Source: Bacillota bacterium (GTDB taxonomy: Bacteria; Bacillota; Clostridia; Caldicoprobacterales; Xylanivirgaceae). From it: a DNA stretch of 61,680 nucleotides. Under the pieces are notes generated by a model that did not search any database, was not told the DNA's origin, and worked only from the letters and a program-made list of their open reading frames with translations. This document shows positions 1-9,126 of this stretch, in pieces. Made by a program: the position numbers and the translations under genes. The stretch covers positions 1 through 61,680 of the forward strand of contig JAMOAB010000003.1 of the NCBI GenBank assembly GCA_023621995.1, read 5' to 3'. The number at the start of each line of letters is the position of its first letter. Position 1 is the stretch's first letter.

Positions 1-1
1 T

Positions 2-349
2 CCAGCTATAGATATGATACCCAAAGACATTGTCATATGTGATTGGCACTACGATTATAGAGAAGTCTATCCTTCAGTAGAACTCTTCATGGATAAGGGC
101 TTTAGAGTATTTCCGGCTTGCTGGAAGGACACAGATGCTGCCCTTTCATTTTTAAACTATTCAAATGAAGTTGCTAAAAAGCATGAACATTCTGAAAGGA
201 TGCTAGGTATGCTAGTCACCGGTTGGAATGCCTGGGCTGGAGGTATGGTGGCTGCTCTCTTCGGGGATGGGGATTTAGGTGACGATGAAGGGGATATAAA
301 GGGTATAGCTCGAACTTTAAGAGTCATAATGGAAGAGATGGCAGATTAA
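2..349 (+). CDS. C-terminal part of a glycoside hydrolase (GH20-like), 5' end outside window
   Basis: The reading frame is open from base 2 to the stop at 347-349 and has no start of its own with a ribosome-binding site, so this is the last ~115 residues of a gene that begins before the window. The residues IPKDIVICDWHYDYREVYPS followed by a GF-V-P-W-like segment and a terminal tryptophan-rich stretch (TGWNAWAGG) recall the end of the TIM barrel in GH20-like beta-N-acetylhexosaminidase proteins of Clostridia. Family assignment is by memory of the motif only. A carbohydrate role fits the fucosidases at 17-19.6 kb, but they are not linked in one operon. Confidence 0.5.
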   Translation, partial: PAIDMIPKDIVICDWHYDYREVYPSVELFMDKGFRVFPACWKDTDAALSFLNYSNEVAKKHEHSERMLGMLVTGWNAWAGGMVAALFGDGDLGDDEGDIKGIARTLRVIMEEMAD

Positions 350-444
350 TGTGTAATAAAGATAAATGGAGACTCCTCTAAATATTAGATAGATAAAGTT
401 TAGATTTGATTGGATAAATAATCAATATATTGGGGGGATGTTCT

Positions 445-1446
445 TTGTCATTATGTAAGAAAACAATTGCAATAGTTTATTATATTCTTATTATATGTCT
501 TCTGTGTGCGTGTAGCTTAATACCAGAAGAGGAAGAAGAACTTGCTCCTCCATTAGTAAAGCCTGAGCGAGAGGAATATGAGCTATATAGAGTAGTTAGA
601 AAGGATATTACTAACTATGTGAAGGGTAGCGGAACTTTGGTGGCATCTAAAGAGGTCCCATTATATTTTAGAGAATCAGGTCAAAGACTGAAGTCTATTG
701 AAGTCAGAATAGGAGATCAGGTCCAAAAAGGGGATATACTAGCTGAAGCTGATACAGGGAATTTGGATAGTCGTATAAAATTGCAAGAATATTCTTTAAA
801 AAAAGCGGAGCTTAAGTTAGCACAATTAAAAGAACAAGATGCAGATAAATACTCTATAGAATCAGCAGAAATAGATGTCTTAAGCAATAAAGTAATACTT
901 GAGGATCTTCAAAAAGAAAAATATAATTCTTTTCTTATAGCCCCCATGGATGGTATAGTTACTTTTATCGATAATTTGAGTGAAGGAGATGTAATTGAGG
1001 CATATAAAAGGGTTATAACCATATCTGACCCTACAAATTTGCAAGTTTATCATCAATCAAATAATGCTATTGAGATTCAGACGGGTATGGATGCACAGTT
1101 AAAATATAAGGGCCATATGTATACCGGTAAAGTGATTTTATCACCTAAAGATGTGCCCAAAGATGCTGATGAAAGCCTCAAAAATGCTATACTGATTGAT
1201 GCAGAGGGTCTACCCAAGGATGTACAAATAGGGGATTTAGTAGAGATATCTATTGTTATAGAGACTAAAGAGAATGCTATAGTTATTCCCAAAAGAGCCC
1301 TTAAGCAATATATGGGTAGTAATACAGTTCAAATAATGGAAGGGGATAGTAAAAAAGAGCTAGATATTGAGATAGGTATAGAGACCCCTACCGAAGTAGA
1401 AGTAGTTTCAGGTCTTGAAGAGGGACAAAAGGTAATCTTAAGATAA
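445..1446 (+). CDS. Lipoprotein membrane-fusion (HlyD/RND-like) adaptor
   Basis: Predicted extracytoplasmic adaptor that works with the FtsX-type permease encoded 11 bp downstream. From TTG 445 the protein begins with a Lys pair, a hydrophobic segment and a lipobox-like LCAC, so it is probably a lipoprotein. After an acidic linker (EEEEE) comes a split biotinyl-lipoyl domain (first half around VRIGDQVQKGDILAEAD, second half around APMDGIVTFIDNLSEGDVI) with a short alpha-helical hairpin between, then beta-barrel and membrane-proximal domains. TTG 445 is chosen because GGGGGG at 432-437 is its ribosome-binding site; an ATG at 438 opens a frame that stops at once. The arrangement resembles MacA-type adaptors, but no ATPase gene sits next to it. 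Confidence 0.8.
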   Translation: MSLCKKTIAIVYYILIICLLCACSLIPEEEEELAPPLVKPEREEYELYRVVRKDITNYVKGSGTLVASKEVPLYFRESGQRLKSIEVRIGDQVQKGDILAEADTGNLDSRIKLQEYSLKKAELKLAQLKEQDADKYSIESAEIDVLSNKVILEDLQKEKYNSFLIAPMDGIVTFIDNLSEGDVIEAYKRVITISDPTNLQVYHQSNNAIEIQTGMDAQLKYKGHMYTGKVILSPKDVPKDADESLKNAILIDAEGLPKDVQIGDLVEISIVIETKENAIVIPKRALKQYMGSNTVQIMEGDSKKELDIEIGIETPTEVEVVSGLEEGQKVILR

Positions 1447-1457
1447 GGGGGATAGAT

Positions 1458-4409
1458 ATGGCGTTACTGTCAATGGTGCTTAAAAAGATGTTAAAGAACA
1501 AGTGGTTGGTAATATCATTTTTATTAGGACTTATTATATCAGTAGCCCTTATCACGAGTATCCCTTTGTACACTAATGGAGTCTTACAAAAGATGCTTAT
1601 AAAGGAACTTGAAAATTATCAATTAGAAGAAGAAAAATTTCCAGGTGACTACTTAGTTTCTATACATTTAGACGAACAATCTATAAATGACGCTATAAGG
1701 GATGCCATAGATAGAGATCAGCCCTATTTTAAAGATGAAAAGGTACTCAGCCTTTATCAAAAATGGTTTGATAACTTTGATTATTTAGATAGTTATATGG
1801 ATACGATGGTCAAACAAAATATAGATATACCCGTTCTAGATAAGGTATTTAATTATTCCACGGATGTATGTGGTATGGTAAGGGAAGGTATGGATGGTTC
1901 AAGTGATCCTTACGGTAGGAGATATGTCAAGATACAATCCCTTACTGATCTAGAAAAGCATATTAAATTGATAGACGGAAGAATGCCCTCCACCGATATA
2001 GAAGATGACATATATGAAGTTTTAGTCTCTGAGCAAGCATTAAATAAGCTTAAGATATTGGTAGATAAAACATATGAAGTTTCAGACCTCAATAAAAAGG
2101 GTATGTCATCTATAAAAGTAAAACCTGTAGGGGTTTTTACTGTAAAGGATGAGAATGATCCTTATTGGGCTTTCTTTAAACCCCAGAACTTTAGTGAGGA
2201 TTTAATCATACCAGAAAACTTAATGAGAGAGCACTTTATAGAAGCTCACCCTGTCACACTTCTTTATAGTGCTAGATGGTATTATGCTCTTGACTACCAT
2301 GCTTTAAATATAGCTAAGCTATCCAAAATAGTAAGTGGGCATAATAAATTTGTGAGGGCTATTAAATCGAGGAATAAAGACGCTTACATAGATGCACCTA
2401 TCATAAAGACTATAGGGAAATATTTTGATACTGAAAGACAATTACATACAATGATGTGGATTCTTAATATGCCAGTAATTGTAATGTTAGGTCTATATCT
2501 ATTTATGGTATGTCAACTTATAATAAATAGAGAAAAAAATGAGATTGCTCTTATGTCAAGTAGGGGAGCATCAAGAACTCAAATAACACTAGGATACCTA
2601 TTGCAAGGGCTCATACTGGGAGTAATTGCCCTTATATTGGGTCCTCAATTAGGTCTATTAATGTGCAGATTATTAGGTTCCTCCAGCGGCTTTTTGGAAT
2701 TTGTACAGAGGAAAGGCCTGCCAGTTTCCATAAATAATAGTACGTATATATATGCTGCTTTTACAGTGGGAGTGTCTATGATTATAATAGCTATACCAGC
2801 TTATAGAGCTAGTAGGGTTAGTATTGTAGATTATAAGCGCAATATTACAAGACCTTCTAAAATGACAATTTGGGAAAAGATAGGCCTTGATTTTATACTA
2901 TTGGCCATATCTGCATATGGTTTTTATTCTTTTACCCAGAGACAGACATCTGTTCATAAGATAGGCATATCGGGAGGCGATATAGCAGTTGACCCCTTAT
3001 TTTTTTTTATACCTGCATTATTCATATTGGGAACAGGGTTACTATGTATTAGATTATATCCTTATATGATGAAGTTCATATATTGGCTAGGAAAAAAGAT
3101 ATGGCCAGCCCATCTATATAATTCTCTAATAAAGGTAAGTAGGTCAATGTCTAGCTACCATTTTTTAATGATATTTTTGGTGATGACCTTATCTATAGGA
3201 CTATTCAGTGCTACTGCTGCTCGTACTATAAATAAAAATGCTGAAGAAAGGATAATGTATGACGTAGGATGTGATATGGTACTCCAGCCCGTATGGCAAA
3301 GCTATACACCTTCTACATATATGTCTTTTAGTATAGAAACTTCTAAAGAAAGTGCACTGGATGGAAGGGGAAATATTTCCAAAAATGTACAGTATTCAGA
3401 ACCTTCCTTTTTGCCATATACTGAACTACCTGGTGTAGAGCATGCTGCAAAAGTTTTTGTAAAAGAGGATGTATGGCTTGAGAGTAGTGGCTATAGTGTG
3501 GAAGGTATAGATTTTATGGGAATAGAGTCATATGATTTTGGGAATGTAGCGTGGTTTAGAAGTGATTTGCTAAGTCACCACATTAATGAATATCTAAATC
3601 TTTTGGGAAGTGAATCTAGTGCATGTTTAATATCTCGTTCTATCAGTGAAAATTTTGATATAAAGCCAGGGGACCAGGTGCGATTAGGATGGCACGGTAG
3701 TAATGGGACGCTATTTACGGTATATGCTATTATAGATTATTGGCCATCTTGGAATCCCAATAGACATTCTAAAGATAAAATAGATCCAATGCTAGTAGTG
3801 GCTAATTTATCTTATGTTCATGATTATATGGGATTAGAACCGTATGAAATATGGTTAAAACTGAAACCTGATGCAAAGAGTAGCCAGGTATATGAAGGAA
3901 TAAAGGATAAAAAATTACCAGTGCTTAGTATGACAGATGCAAATCAACGACTAATAAAGATGAGAAATGATCCTTCTAAACTGGTTATAAATGGCACAAT
4001 GACATTAGGATTTATAATAAGTGGTATAATATGTTTTCTAGGCTTTTTGCTATATTGGGCATTATCACTAGGATCACGTACAATGGAGTTCGGCGTATTG
4101 AGAGCTATGGGACTATCGTTAAAGCATCTTATATTTATGATAATCTGGGAACAGATATTTACATCTGGGGCTGCCGTGATTATGGGAATATTTATAGGGC
4201 TGGTAGCTAGCAACATATTTGTGCCGTTATTTCAAATGACAGATAGTGCAGTATCCCAAGTTCCACCTTTTAGGATAATATCATATGCAAATGATAGAAT
4301 AAAAATATATATTTTTATTATAGTAACATTGTGTATTGGTATAACAATATTAGGCTATCTATTATCTAGCATTAAAATAGATCAAGCTATAAAACTAGGA
4401 GAGGATTAA
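1458..4409 (+). CDS. Large FtsX/MacB-like ABC transporter permease
   Basis: A 983-residue membrane protein with an N-terminal transmembrane helix (about residues 15-38), a ~300-residue extracytoplasmic region, a first FtsX block (about 335-450, including SSRGASRTQITLGYLLQG), more helices near 480-580, a second extracytoplasmic region and a C-terminal FtsX block (about 845-975, containing EFGVLRAMGLSLKHLIFMI). The 'SRGAS' and 'LRAMG' turns are typical of FtsX permeases that couple to a separate MacB/LolD-type ATPase. The ribosome-binding site AAGGGGG lies just ahead of ATG 1458, and the gene is translationally close to the adaptor upstream. No matching stand-alone ATPase is encoded here, so the energising subunit is elsewhere or the pair borrows one. 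Confidence 0.82.
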   Translation: MALLSMVLKKMLKNKWLVISFLLGLIISVALITSIPLYTNGVLQKMLIKELENYQLEEEKFPGDYLVSIHLDEQSINDAIRDAIDRDQPYFKDEKVLSLYQKWFDNFDYLDSYMDTMVKQNIDIPVLDKVFNYSTDVCGMVREGMDGSSDPYGRRYVKIQSLTDLEKHIKLIDGRMPSTDIEDDIYEVLVSEQALNKLKILVDKTYEVSDLNKKGMSSIKVKPVGVFTVKDENDPYWAFFKPQNFSEDLIIPENLMREHFIEAHPVTLLYSARWYYALDYHALNIAKLSKIVSGHNKFVRAIKSRNKDAYIDAPIIKTIGKYFDTERQLHTMMWILNMPVIVMLGLYLFMVCQLIINREKNEIALMSSRGASRTQITLGYLLQGLILGVIALILGPQLGLLMCRLLGSSSGFLEFVQRKGLPVSINNSTYIYAAFTVGVSMIIIAIPAYRASRVSIVDYKRNITRPSKMTIWEKIGLDFILLAISAYGFYSFTQRQTSVHKIGISGGDIAVDPLFFFIPALFILGTGLLCIRLYPYMMKFIYWLGKKIWPAHLYNSLIKVSRSMSSYHFLMIFLVMTLSIGLFSATAARTINKNAEERIMYDVGCDMVLQPVWQSYTPSTYMSFSIETSKESALDGRGNISKNVQYSEPSFLPYTELPGVEHAAKVFVKEDVWLESSGYSVEGIDFMGIESYDFGNVAWFRSDLLSHHINEYLNLLGSESSACLISRSISENFDIKPGDQVRLGWHGSNGTLFTVYAIIDYWPSWNPNRHSKDKIDPMLVVANLSYVHDYMGLEPYEIWLKLKPDAKSSQVYEGIKDKKLPVLSMTDANQRLIKMRNDPSKLVINGTMTLGFIISGIICFLGFLLYWALSLGSRTMEFGVLRAMGLSLKHLIFMIIWEQIFTSGAAVIMGIFIGLVASNIFVPLFQMTDSAVSQVPPFRIISYANDRIKIYIFIIVTLCIGITILGYLLSSIKIDQAIKLGED

Positions 4410-4542
4410 AAGCATAAGAATGTATTGAGTAGTTATAATGCTAGTAACATTATACTTTTGGGATGACAGCATATGCAATACTATTCATATAAGTCCATAT
4501 GGGTTTTAAAAAATGAATTAGTTATTATGGAGGTAATACCTT

Positions 4543-6711
4543 ATGTGCGAGAAGGCTGATGTACCGGAACATATTTTAAAGATTATTCAAAAGGAAATAC
4601 ATAAAGAGCCTAGTATACAACTGTCTACCATGGGAGATATATCCCATGATGGACAGTTTTCCGATGTTTGGCTGATTATAACCGATGAGGAATTTATCAC
4701 ATCATATAATGATAAAGTGCATGTCTACTACTTAAATGAAATTTCCGAACTAAAAATTGAGAATTTACCAACTGGAGGTATGCTAATTGCAGCAGTACAG
4801 GGAGAAGAAGAGATTGTATGTAGGTTTAGTAATAAATATGCCAAAGAACTAGGAGAGTTTGTCAAAAGTTTTGCTAAAATTAAAGAAGGCAAATTGGAGA
4901 GGGATGATGCTTCATCAAAGGATGTTGATGATAAAGAGGAAGACAAGATAGATAAGCGTTCAACGTTTAAGCGCCTTCTAGGATATGTATTTGAGTATAG
5001 GTGTGTAGTTTTAGTAGTATTCTTATTCATGGTATTATCTTCTCTCTTCTCCCTCATTACACCATATATGGAGGGGCGTATATTATTTGATGAGGTACTG
5101 AAAAAAGGGGGAAAATATTATGGTAAACTGGGCTGGGCTGTGTTACTCATATTTCTATCACAACTACTTTCCCTCATATTGAATATAATAAATGGAAGAT
5201 TAACCTCAAAGATGTCGGCAAAGATAGTATATGATATAAAGGTGCAGGTATTTGAAGCATTACAAAGATTACCCCTCAGTTTTTTTATAGACAATAGGAC
5301 AGGCCATCTCATGAATAGGGTCAATCATGATGCTAATGCAATACAGTATTTCCTAATAGATGGAATTACGTATTTTATAGTCAATTTGCTCACCATGATA
5401 GGTATATTATATGTGATGTTTAATATGCACTGGAGACTTACAATGGTGATTATCTTACCCCTCATTGTGATTACCTATAGTACAAAGAGGATATTTCCAA
5501 AGATATCAAGAAATTACTCTGAAAGATGGAGAAGATCTAGTATCTTAAACTCACTTATAAATGATAATTTGACAGGCATAAGGGTTGTAAAGGCATTTGG
5601 GAAAGAGAGTTTGGAGATAGATAGGTTCAATGGTGTAAATAGGGATTTGGCTGATATAGAGAGTTATACTGCAAAATATTCTTTAACGGTATTTCCAATG
5701 TATGGTTTAGTTATAGGTATTTCTAGTCTAGCTGTCTGGGGATTGGGTATATGGGAGGTATTTGAAGATAGGATTACGTTTGGTACACTTGTCACATTTA
5801 CCGCATATTTGGGAATGCTGTTAGGTCCTATTCAGTTTATGGTTAGGACAGTAGATTGGTGGTCAAATACTATGAATTCTGCCCATAGAATTTTTGAAAT
5901 CCTAGATTTTGAGAAAGAGATGAAAAGGCCCACTTCTCCCATAAAAGTAACCTCCCTAAAGGGTAATATAGAATTTAAAGATGTGACTTTTGCCTATATT
6001 GTAAATAATCCTATTTTACATAATATCAATATGACTATAAATGAAGGAGAGATGGTGGGTTTAGTAGGACATTCAGGTGCCGGCAAGTCCACAATTACAA
6101 AACTTATCACCAGACTCTATGATGTAGAAGAAGGGAATATATATATAGATGGTATACCTATAGATAATATAGATGAAAAGACTTTAAGGGAATCTATTGC
6201 AGTGGTGCCCCAAGATACCTTTCTCTTTACAGGAACTATAGCAGAGAATATAGCGTTTGCAAAGCCAGAGGCACTACCAGAGGAGATAATTGGAGCGGCC
6301 AAGATGGCAAATGCCCATGAATTTATATTAGACACACCTGATGGCTACGATACTGTAATTGGCAGCCAAGGCTATGATCTATCAGGGGGTCAGAGGCAGA
6401 GAATATCTATTGCACGGGCGCTGCTAGTAGAACCTAAGATACTCATACTCGATGAAGCCACATCTTCCTTGGATACCGAGACAGAACTTAAGATACAAGA
6501 GGCAATAGAAAGGCTTATTGAGGGCAGAACTACTATTGCAATTGCCCACAGGCTATCTACATTAAGAAATGCAGATAAGATAGCCGTGATTGAAAATGGT
6601 AGAATTATAGAGCAGGGAGAGCATGATGAGCTATTTGCCAGCAAAGGTGCTTACTATAACATGATAGAGATGCAGCAGAGAGCTTTAAAGATTGGAGGTA
6701 GGGTATTGTGA
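4543..6711 (+). CDS. ABC exporter half-transporter with N-terminal PH-like domain
   Basis: Membrane-spanning domain fused to a nucleotide-binding domain, preceded by ~130 extra residues. The N-terminal part (about 30-115, with ITDEEFITSYNDKVHVYYLN and a following strand-rich segment) looks like a bacterial PH-like beta domain. Six helices follow at ~150-440 and an ATPase at ~475-715 with Walker A GHSGAGKST, signature LSGGQRQRI, Walker B ILILDEATSSLD and H-loop IAHRLS, all intact. The stop overlaps the start of the next gene by 4 bases (GTGA), implying translational coupling. It probably pairs with the half-transporter at 7220. NCBI family names link this pair plus DUF1854 to cyanophycin metabolism in Proteobacteria; substrate here is unknown. 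Confidence 0.9.
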   Translation: MCEKADVPEHILKIIQKEIHKEPSIQLSTMGDISHDGQFSDVWLIITDEEFITSYNDKVHVYYLNEISELKIENLPTGGMLIAAVQGEEEIVCRFSNKYAKELGEFVKSFAKIKEGKLERDDASSKDVDDKEEDKIDKRSTFKRLLGYVFEYRCVVLVVFLFMVLSSLFSLITPYMEGRILFDEVLKKGGKYYGKLGWAVLLIFLSQLLSLILNIINGRLTSKMSAKIVYDIKVQVFEALQRLPLSFFIDNRTGHLMNRVNHDANAIQYFLIDGITYFIVNLLTMIGILYVMFNMHWRLTMVIILPLIVITYSTKRIFPKISRNYSERWRRSSILNSLINDNLTGIRVVKAFGKESLEIDRFNGVNRDLADIESYTAKYSLTVFPMYGLVIGISSLAVWGLGIWEVFEDRITFGTLVTFTAYLGMLLGPIQFMVRTVDWWSNTMNSAHRIFEILDFEKEMKRPTSPIKVTSLKGNIEFKDVTFAYIVNNPILHNINMTINEGEMVGLVGHSGAGKSTITKLITRLYDVEEGNIYIDGIPIDNIDEKTLRESIAVVPQDTFLFTGTIAENIAFAKPEALPEEIIGAAKMANAHEFILDTPDGYDTVIGSQGYDLSGGQRQRISIARALLVEPKILILDEATSSLDTETELKIQEAIERLIEGRTTIAIAHRLSTLRNADKIAVIENGRIIEQGEHDELFASKGAYYNMIEMQQRALKIGGRVL

Positions 6712-7205
6712 ATTATGAGGATATCAGCTATATATCTCCTGAAAGAACCATATTTAAACGGGCAAGAGGTGGATTTTTGAGCCTTCAGTTAGATGATAGA
6801 TTATATCCACGTGTAGATCTATATATGGCATTCCCGTTTACACATGCCAGAGAATATATAAGTGTTAGAAAGCCTAGTGGTGAGGAGATTGGATTTATAA
6901 GGCGGTTAGATGATTTTCCCAAAGAGACTGTAGATCTACTGGAAGAAGAACTTAAAAAGAGATATTTTATCCCTAAAATATTGAAGATAGAAAAGCTTAA
7001 GGAAGAGCTTGGTGAATATAGGTGGGAGGTTAAGACTGATTCAGGGGTAACAATTTTTAATACTATGAGGGGACATGGGAATATAACGCTGATAAAAGAT
7101 GATAGGGTACTTATAAAAGATAAGTTTGGAAATAGATATGAAATACCCAATTTAAAAGATGTAGAGGGGAAATATAGAAAGATAATTGAATCTTTACTAT
7201 CTTAA
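6708..7205 (+). CDS. DUF1854 family protein, exporter-associated
   Basis: A 165-residue soluble protein starting at GTG 6708, overlapping the previous stop. Its body carries the pattern of DUF1854: an early YPRVDLYMAFPFTHAREYIS segment, then S-V-R-K-P-S-G-E-E-I-G-F-I with a 'DDFP' helix start, and a C-terminal beta segment (RGHGNITLIKDDRVLIKDKF). The function is unknown; in other bacteria DUF1854 genes are found between or next to ABC half-transporters, exactly as here. Its position in a tight three-gene operon suggests a cytoplasmic accessory subunit. No transmembrane helix or signal peptide is visible. Confidence 0.8.
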   Translation: MNYEDISYISPERTIFKRARGGFLSLQLDDRLYPRVDLYMAFPFTHAREYISVRKPSGEEIGFIRRLDDFPKETVDLLEEELKKRYFIPKILKIEKLKEELGEYRWEVKTDSGVTIFNTMRGHGNITLIKDDRVLIKDKFGNRYEIPNLKDVEGKYRKIIESLLS

Positions 7206-7219
7206 TGTAGAGGGGAATT

Positions 7220-8980
7220 GTGATGAAGTTTGGTTCTGATATGGGGGAACAAAATAGATATAAGCTATATTCTATTGTAAAAAAGCAGGGCTCTAGACTA
7301 TGGATATCATTTCTATTATTTGTAGGAATAACATTTTTCTCACTTATAGAGCCCCGTTTTTATAGGATATTGATAGATGACCACGTAATGCCTAAAGAAG
7401 GTAATATGGGCATAGTGCTTAAGTATATGCTCATCATATTAGCTTTAAAGTTTAGTGTAAATCTCTTCTCAGTTGTTCGAAATCATATAATGGCAGATAT
7501 GGGAAGTGAGCTATCTAAAGATTTAAGGCAGCTTGTATATGAAAAACTTCAAAATCTATCTGTCCAGTATATAATGGAGAGAAAGACTGGAGATCTCATG
7601 AACAGGGTGACAGGTGATACTAACCATATAAGAGATTTTATTCAAGGTCAATTTAGCCAAGTACTCAATCAATTATTTATACTGGTGGGTGCAAGTATAA
7701 TACTTTTTAGTAAGAATTGGAGAATGGGTCTTCTTATAGTATTGCCAGCGCCATTTATTGTAATGGTAAGTATGCACACACGTAGACATATATACTATAT
7801 GTATGGAAGACAGAGAAGACAGTGGGATAGGACAAATTCATTTCTGCAGGATATATTAAGTGGTATACAGGTGGTTAAGATATTCGGCAAAGAAGATATG
7901 GCAGTTGAGAGATTTAAAGAAGATAGTAAAGAACTCATGGATATTACAGTTGAGAACGAGCGGCTATATGCCACCTTATATCCCATATTAAACTTTATAA
8001 CCAGGATAGGTAGTATTTTTATACTCTACTATGGAGGGGTCCTTATATTAGATCAGAGACTCAAGGTAGGTGAGCTGATAGAGTTTATGCAATATGGGTT
8101 TATGGTATATGGACCACTACAGTGGATGAGCTTTTTTCCTAGAATACTTGCCGATGCCACTGCCTCAATGAATAGGATATTGGAGATATTGGAGGAAGAA
8201 CCCAAGGTAGAGGAACATCCAAATGCAATCTCACATGATATACAAGGTGCTATATCCTTTAAAGATGTTACATTTAGCTATACTGATGGGGATAATGTGT
8301 TAGATGGTATATCTCTAGACATAGAACGTGGTGAAATGATAGGTCTAGTTGGCCGCTCCGGCGCCGGCAAATCTACATTTATCAACCTAGTCATGCGCTT
8401 TTATGATCCAGATGAAGGCGATATATTCCTAGATGGAATAAACTTAAAGGAAATATCCCAAGATAGTTATAGGAACCAGTTAGGGGTTGTACTGCAGGAG
8501 ACTTTTTTATTTGAGGGAAGCATACTAGAGAACATAAGGTATTCAAAGCCAAATGCAACCCTGGAAGAGGTAATTATAGCTGCAAAGATTGCAAATGCCC
8601 ACGACTTTATAATGGAGTTTCCCGACGGTTATGATACAACGGTAGGAGAGAGGGGACAGCGATTATCAGGTGGAGAGAGGCAGCGTATAGCAATCGCCAG
8701 GGCAATCCTATGTGATCCTAAGATATTGATACTAGATGAAGCTACAGCATCTGTGGATACCGATACAGAGCAGAAAATACAAGAGGCCCTATCTAGAGTC
8801 ATAGAGGGGAGGACTACTATAGCCATAGCCCATAGGCTATCTACTCTGAGAAATGCAAATAGATTAGTTGTAATTGATGATGGGAAAATAGCTGAAGTAG
8901 GCTCCCACAGTGAGCTCATGGCAGCGGGAGGAATATACCATAATATGGTGACTATTCAAAATGAAATAAATCGTCTATAG
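7220..8980 (+). CDS. ABC exporter half-transporter (ATPase-permease)
   Basis: A 586-residue half-transporter of the MdlB/BmrA type: six helices in ~25-310 and an ATPase domain in ~345-575 with Walker A GRSGAGKST, signature LSGGERQRI, Walker B ILILDEATASVD and H-loop IAHRLST. All catalytic motifs are intact, so a heterodimer with the 4543 product would have two competent ATP sites. It lies 14 bp after the DUF1854 gene. GTG 7220 is followed at once by ATG 7223, and either could be the start; AGGGGAA at 7211-7217 serves both. It lacks the PH-like N-terminal extension of its partner. Confidence 0.9.
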   Translation: MMKFGSDMGEQNRYKLYSIVKKQGSRLWISFLLFVGITFFSLIEPRFYRILIDDHVMPKEGNMGIVLKYMLIILALKFSVNLFSVVRNHIMADMGSELSKDLRQLVYEKLQNLSVQYIMERKTGDLMNRVTGDTNHIRDFIQGQFSQVLNQLFILVGASIILFSKNWRMGLLIVLPAPFIVMVSMHTRRHIYYMYGRQRRQWDRTNSFLQDILSGIQVVKIFGKEDMAVERFKEDSKELMDITVENERLYATLYPILNFITRIGSIFILYYGGVLILDQRLKVGELIEFMQYGFMVYGPLQWMSFFPRILADATASMNRILEILEEEPKVEEHPNAISHDIQGAISFKDVTFSYTDGDNVLDGISLDIERGEMIGLVGRSGAGKSTFINLVMRFYDPDEGDIFLDGINLKEISQDSYRNQLGVVLQETFLFEGSILENIRYSKPNATLEEVIIAAKIANAHDFIMEFPDGYDTTVGERGQRLSGGERQRIAIARAILCDPKILILDEATASVDTDTEQKIQEALSRVIEGRTTIAIAHRLSTLRNANRLVVIDDGKIAEVGSHSELMAAGGIYHNMVTIQNEINRL

Positions 8981-9126
8981 TCTGTATATTTTTTTCAAAA
9001 ATTCCTTTATTTTTTCTGCAATCTAGTGTAGAATAATAAAAAGTCGAAGTAGTATGGTCAGTATGGTAGAATTGCTTCGGTTTTAACTTACACAATATCA
9101 TATTAGTATGGAAGGATGGTAGTATT

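Noticed and set aside
9045-9083. Weak hairpin (CGAAG/CTTCG) with a repeat AGTATGGT after the ABC operon
   Set aside because: Only five to seven pairs with a large loop; not strong enough to call a terminator.
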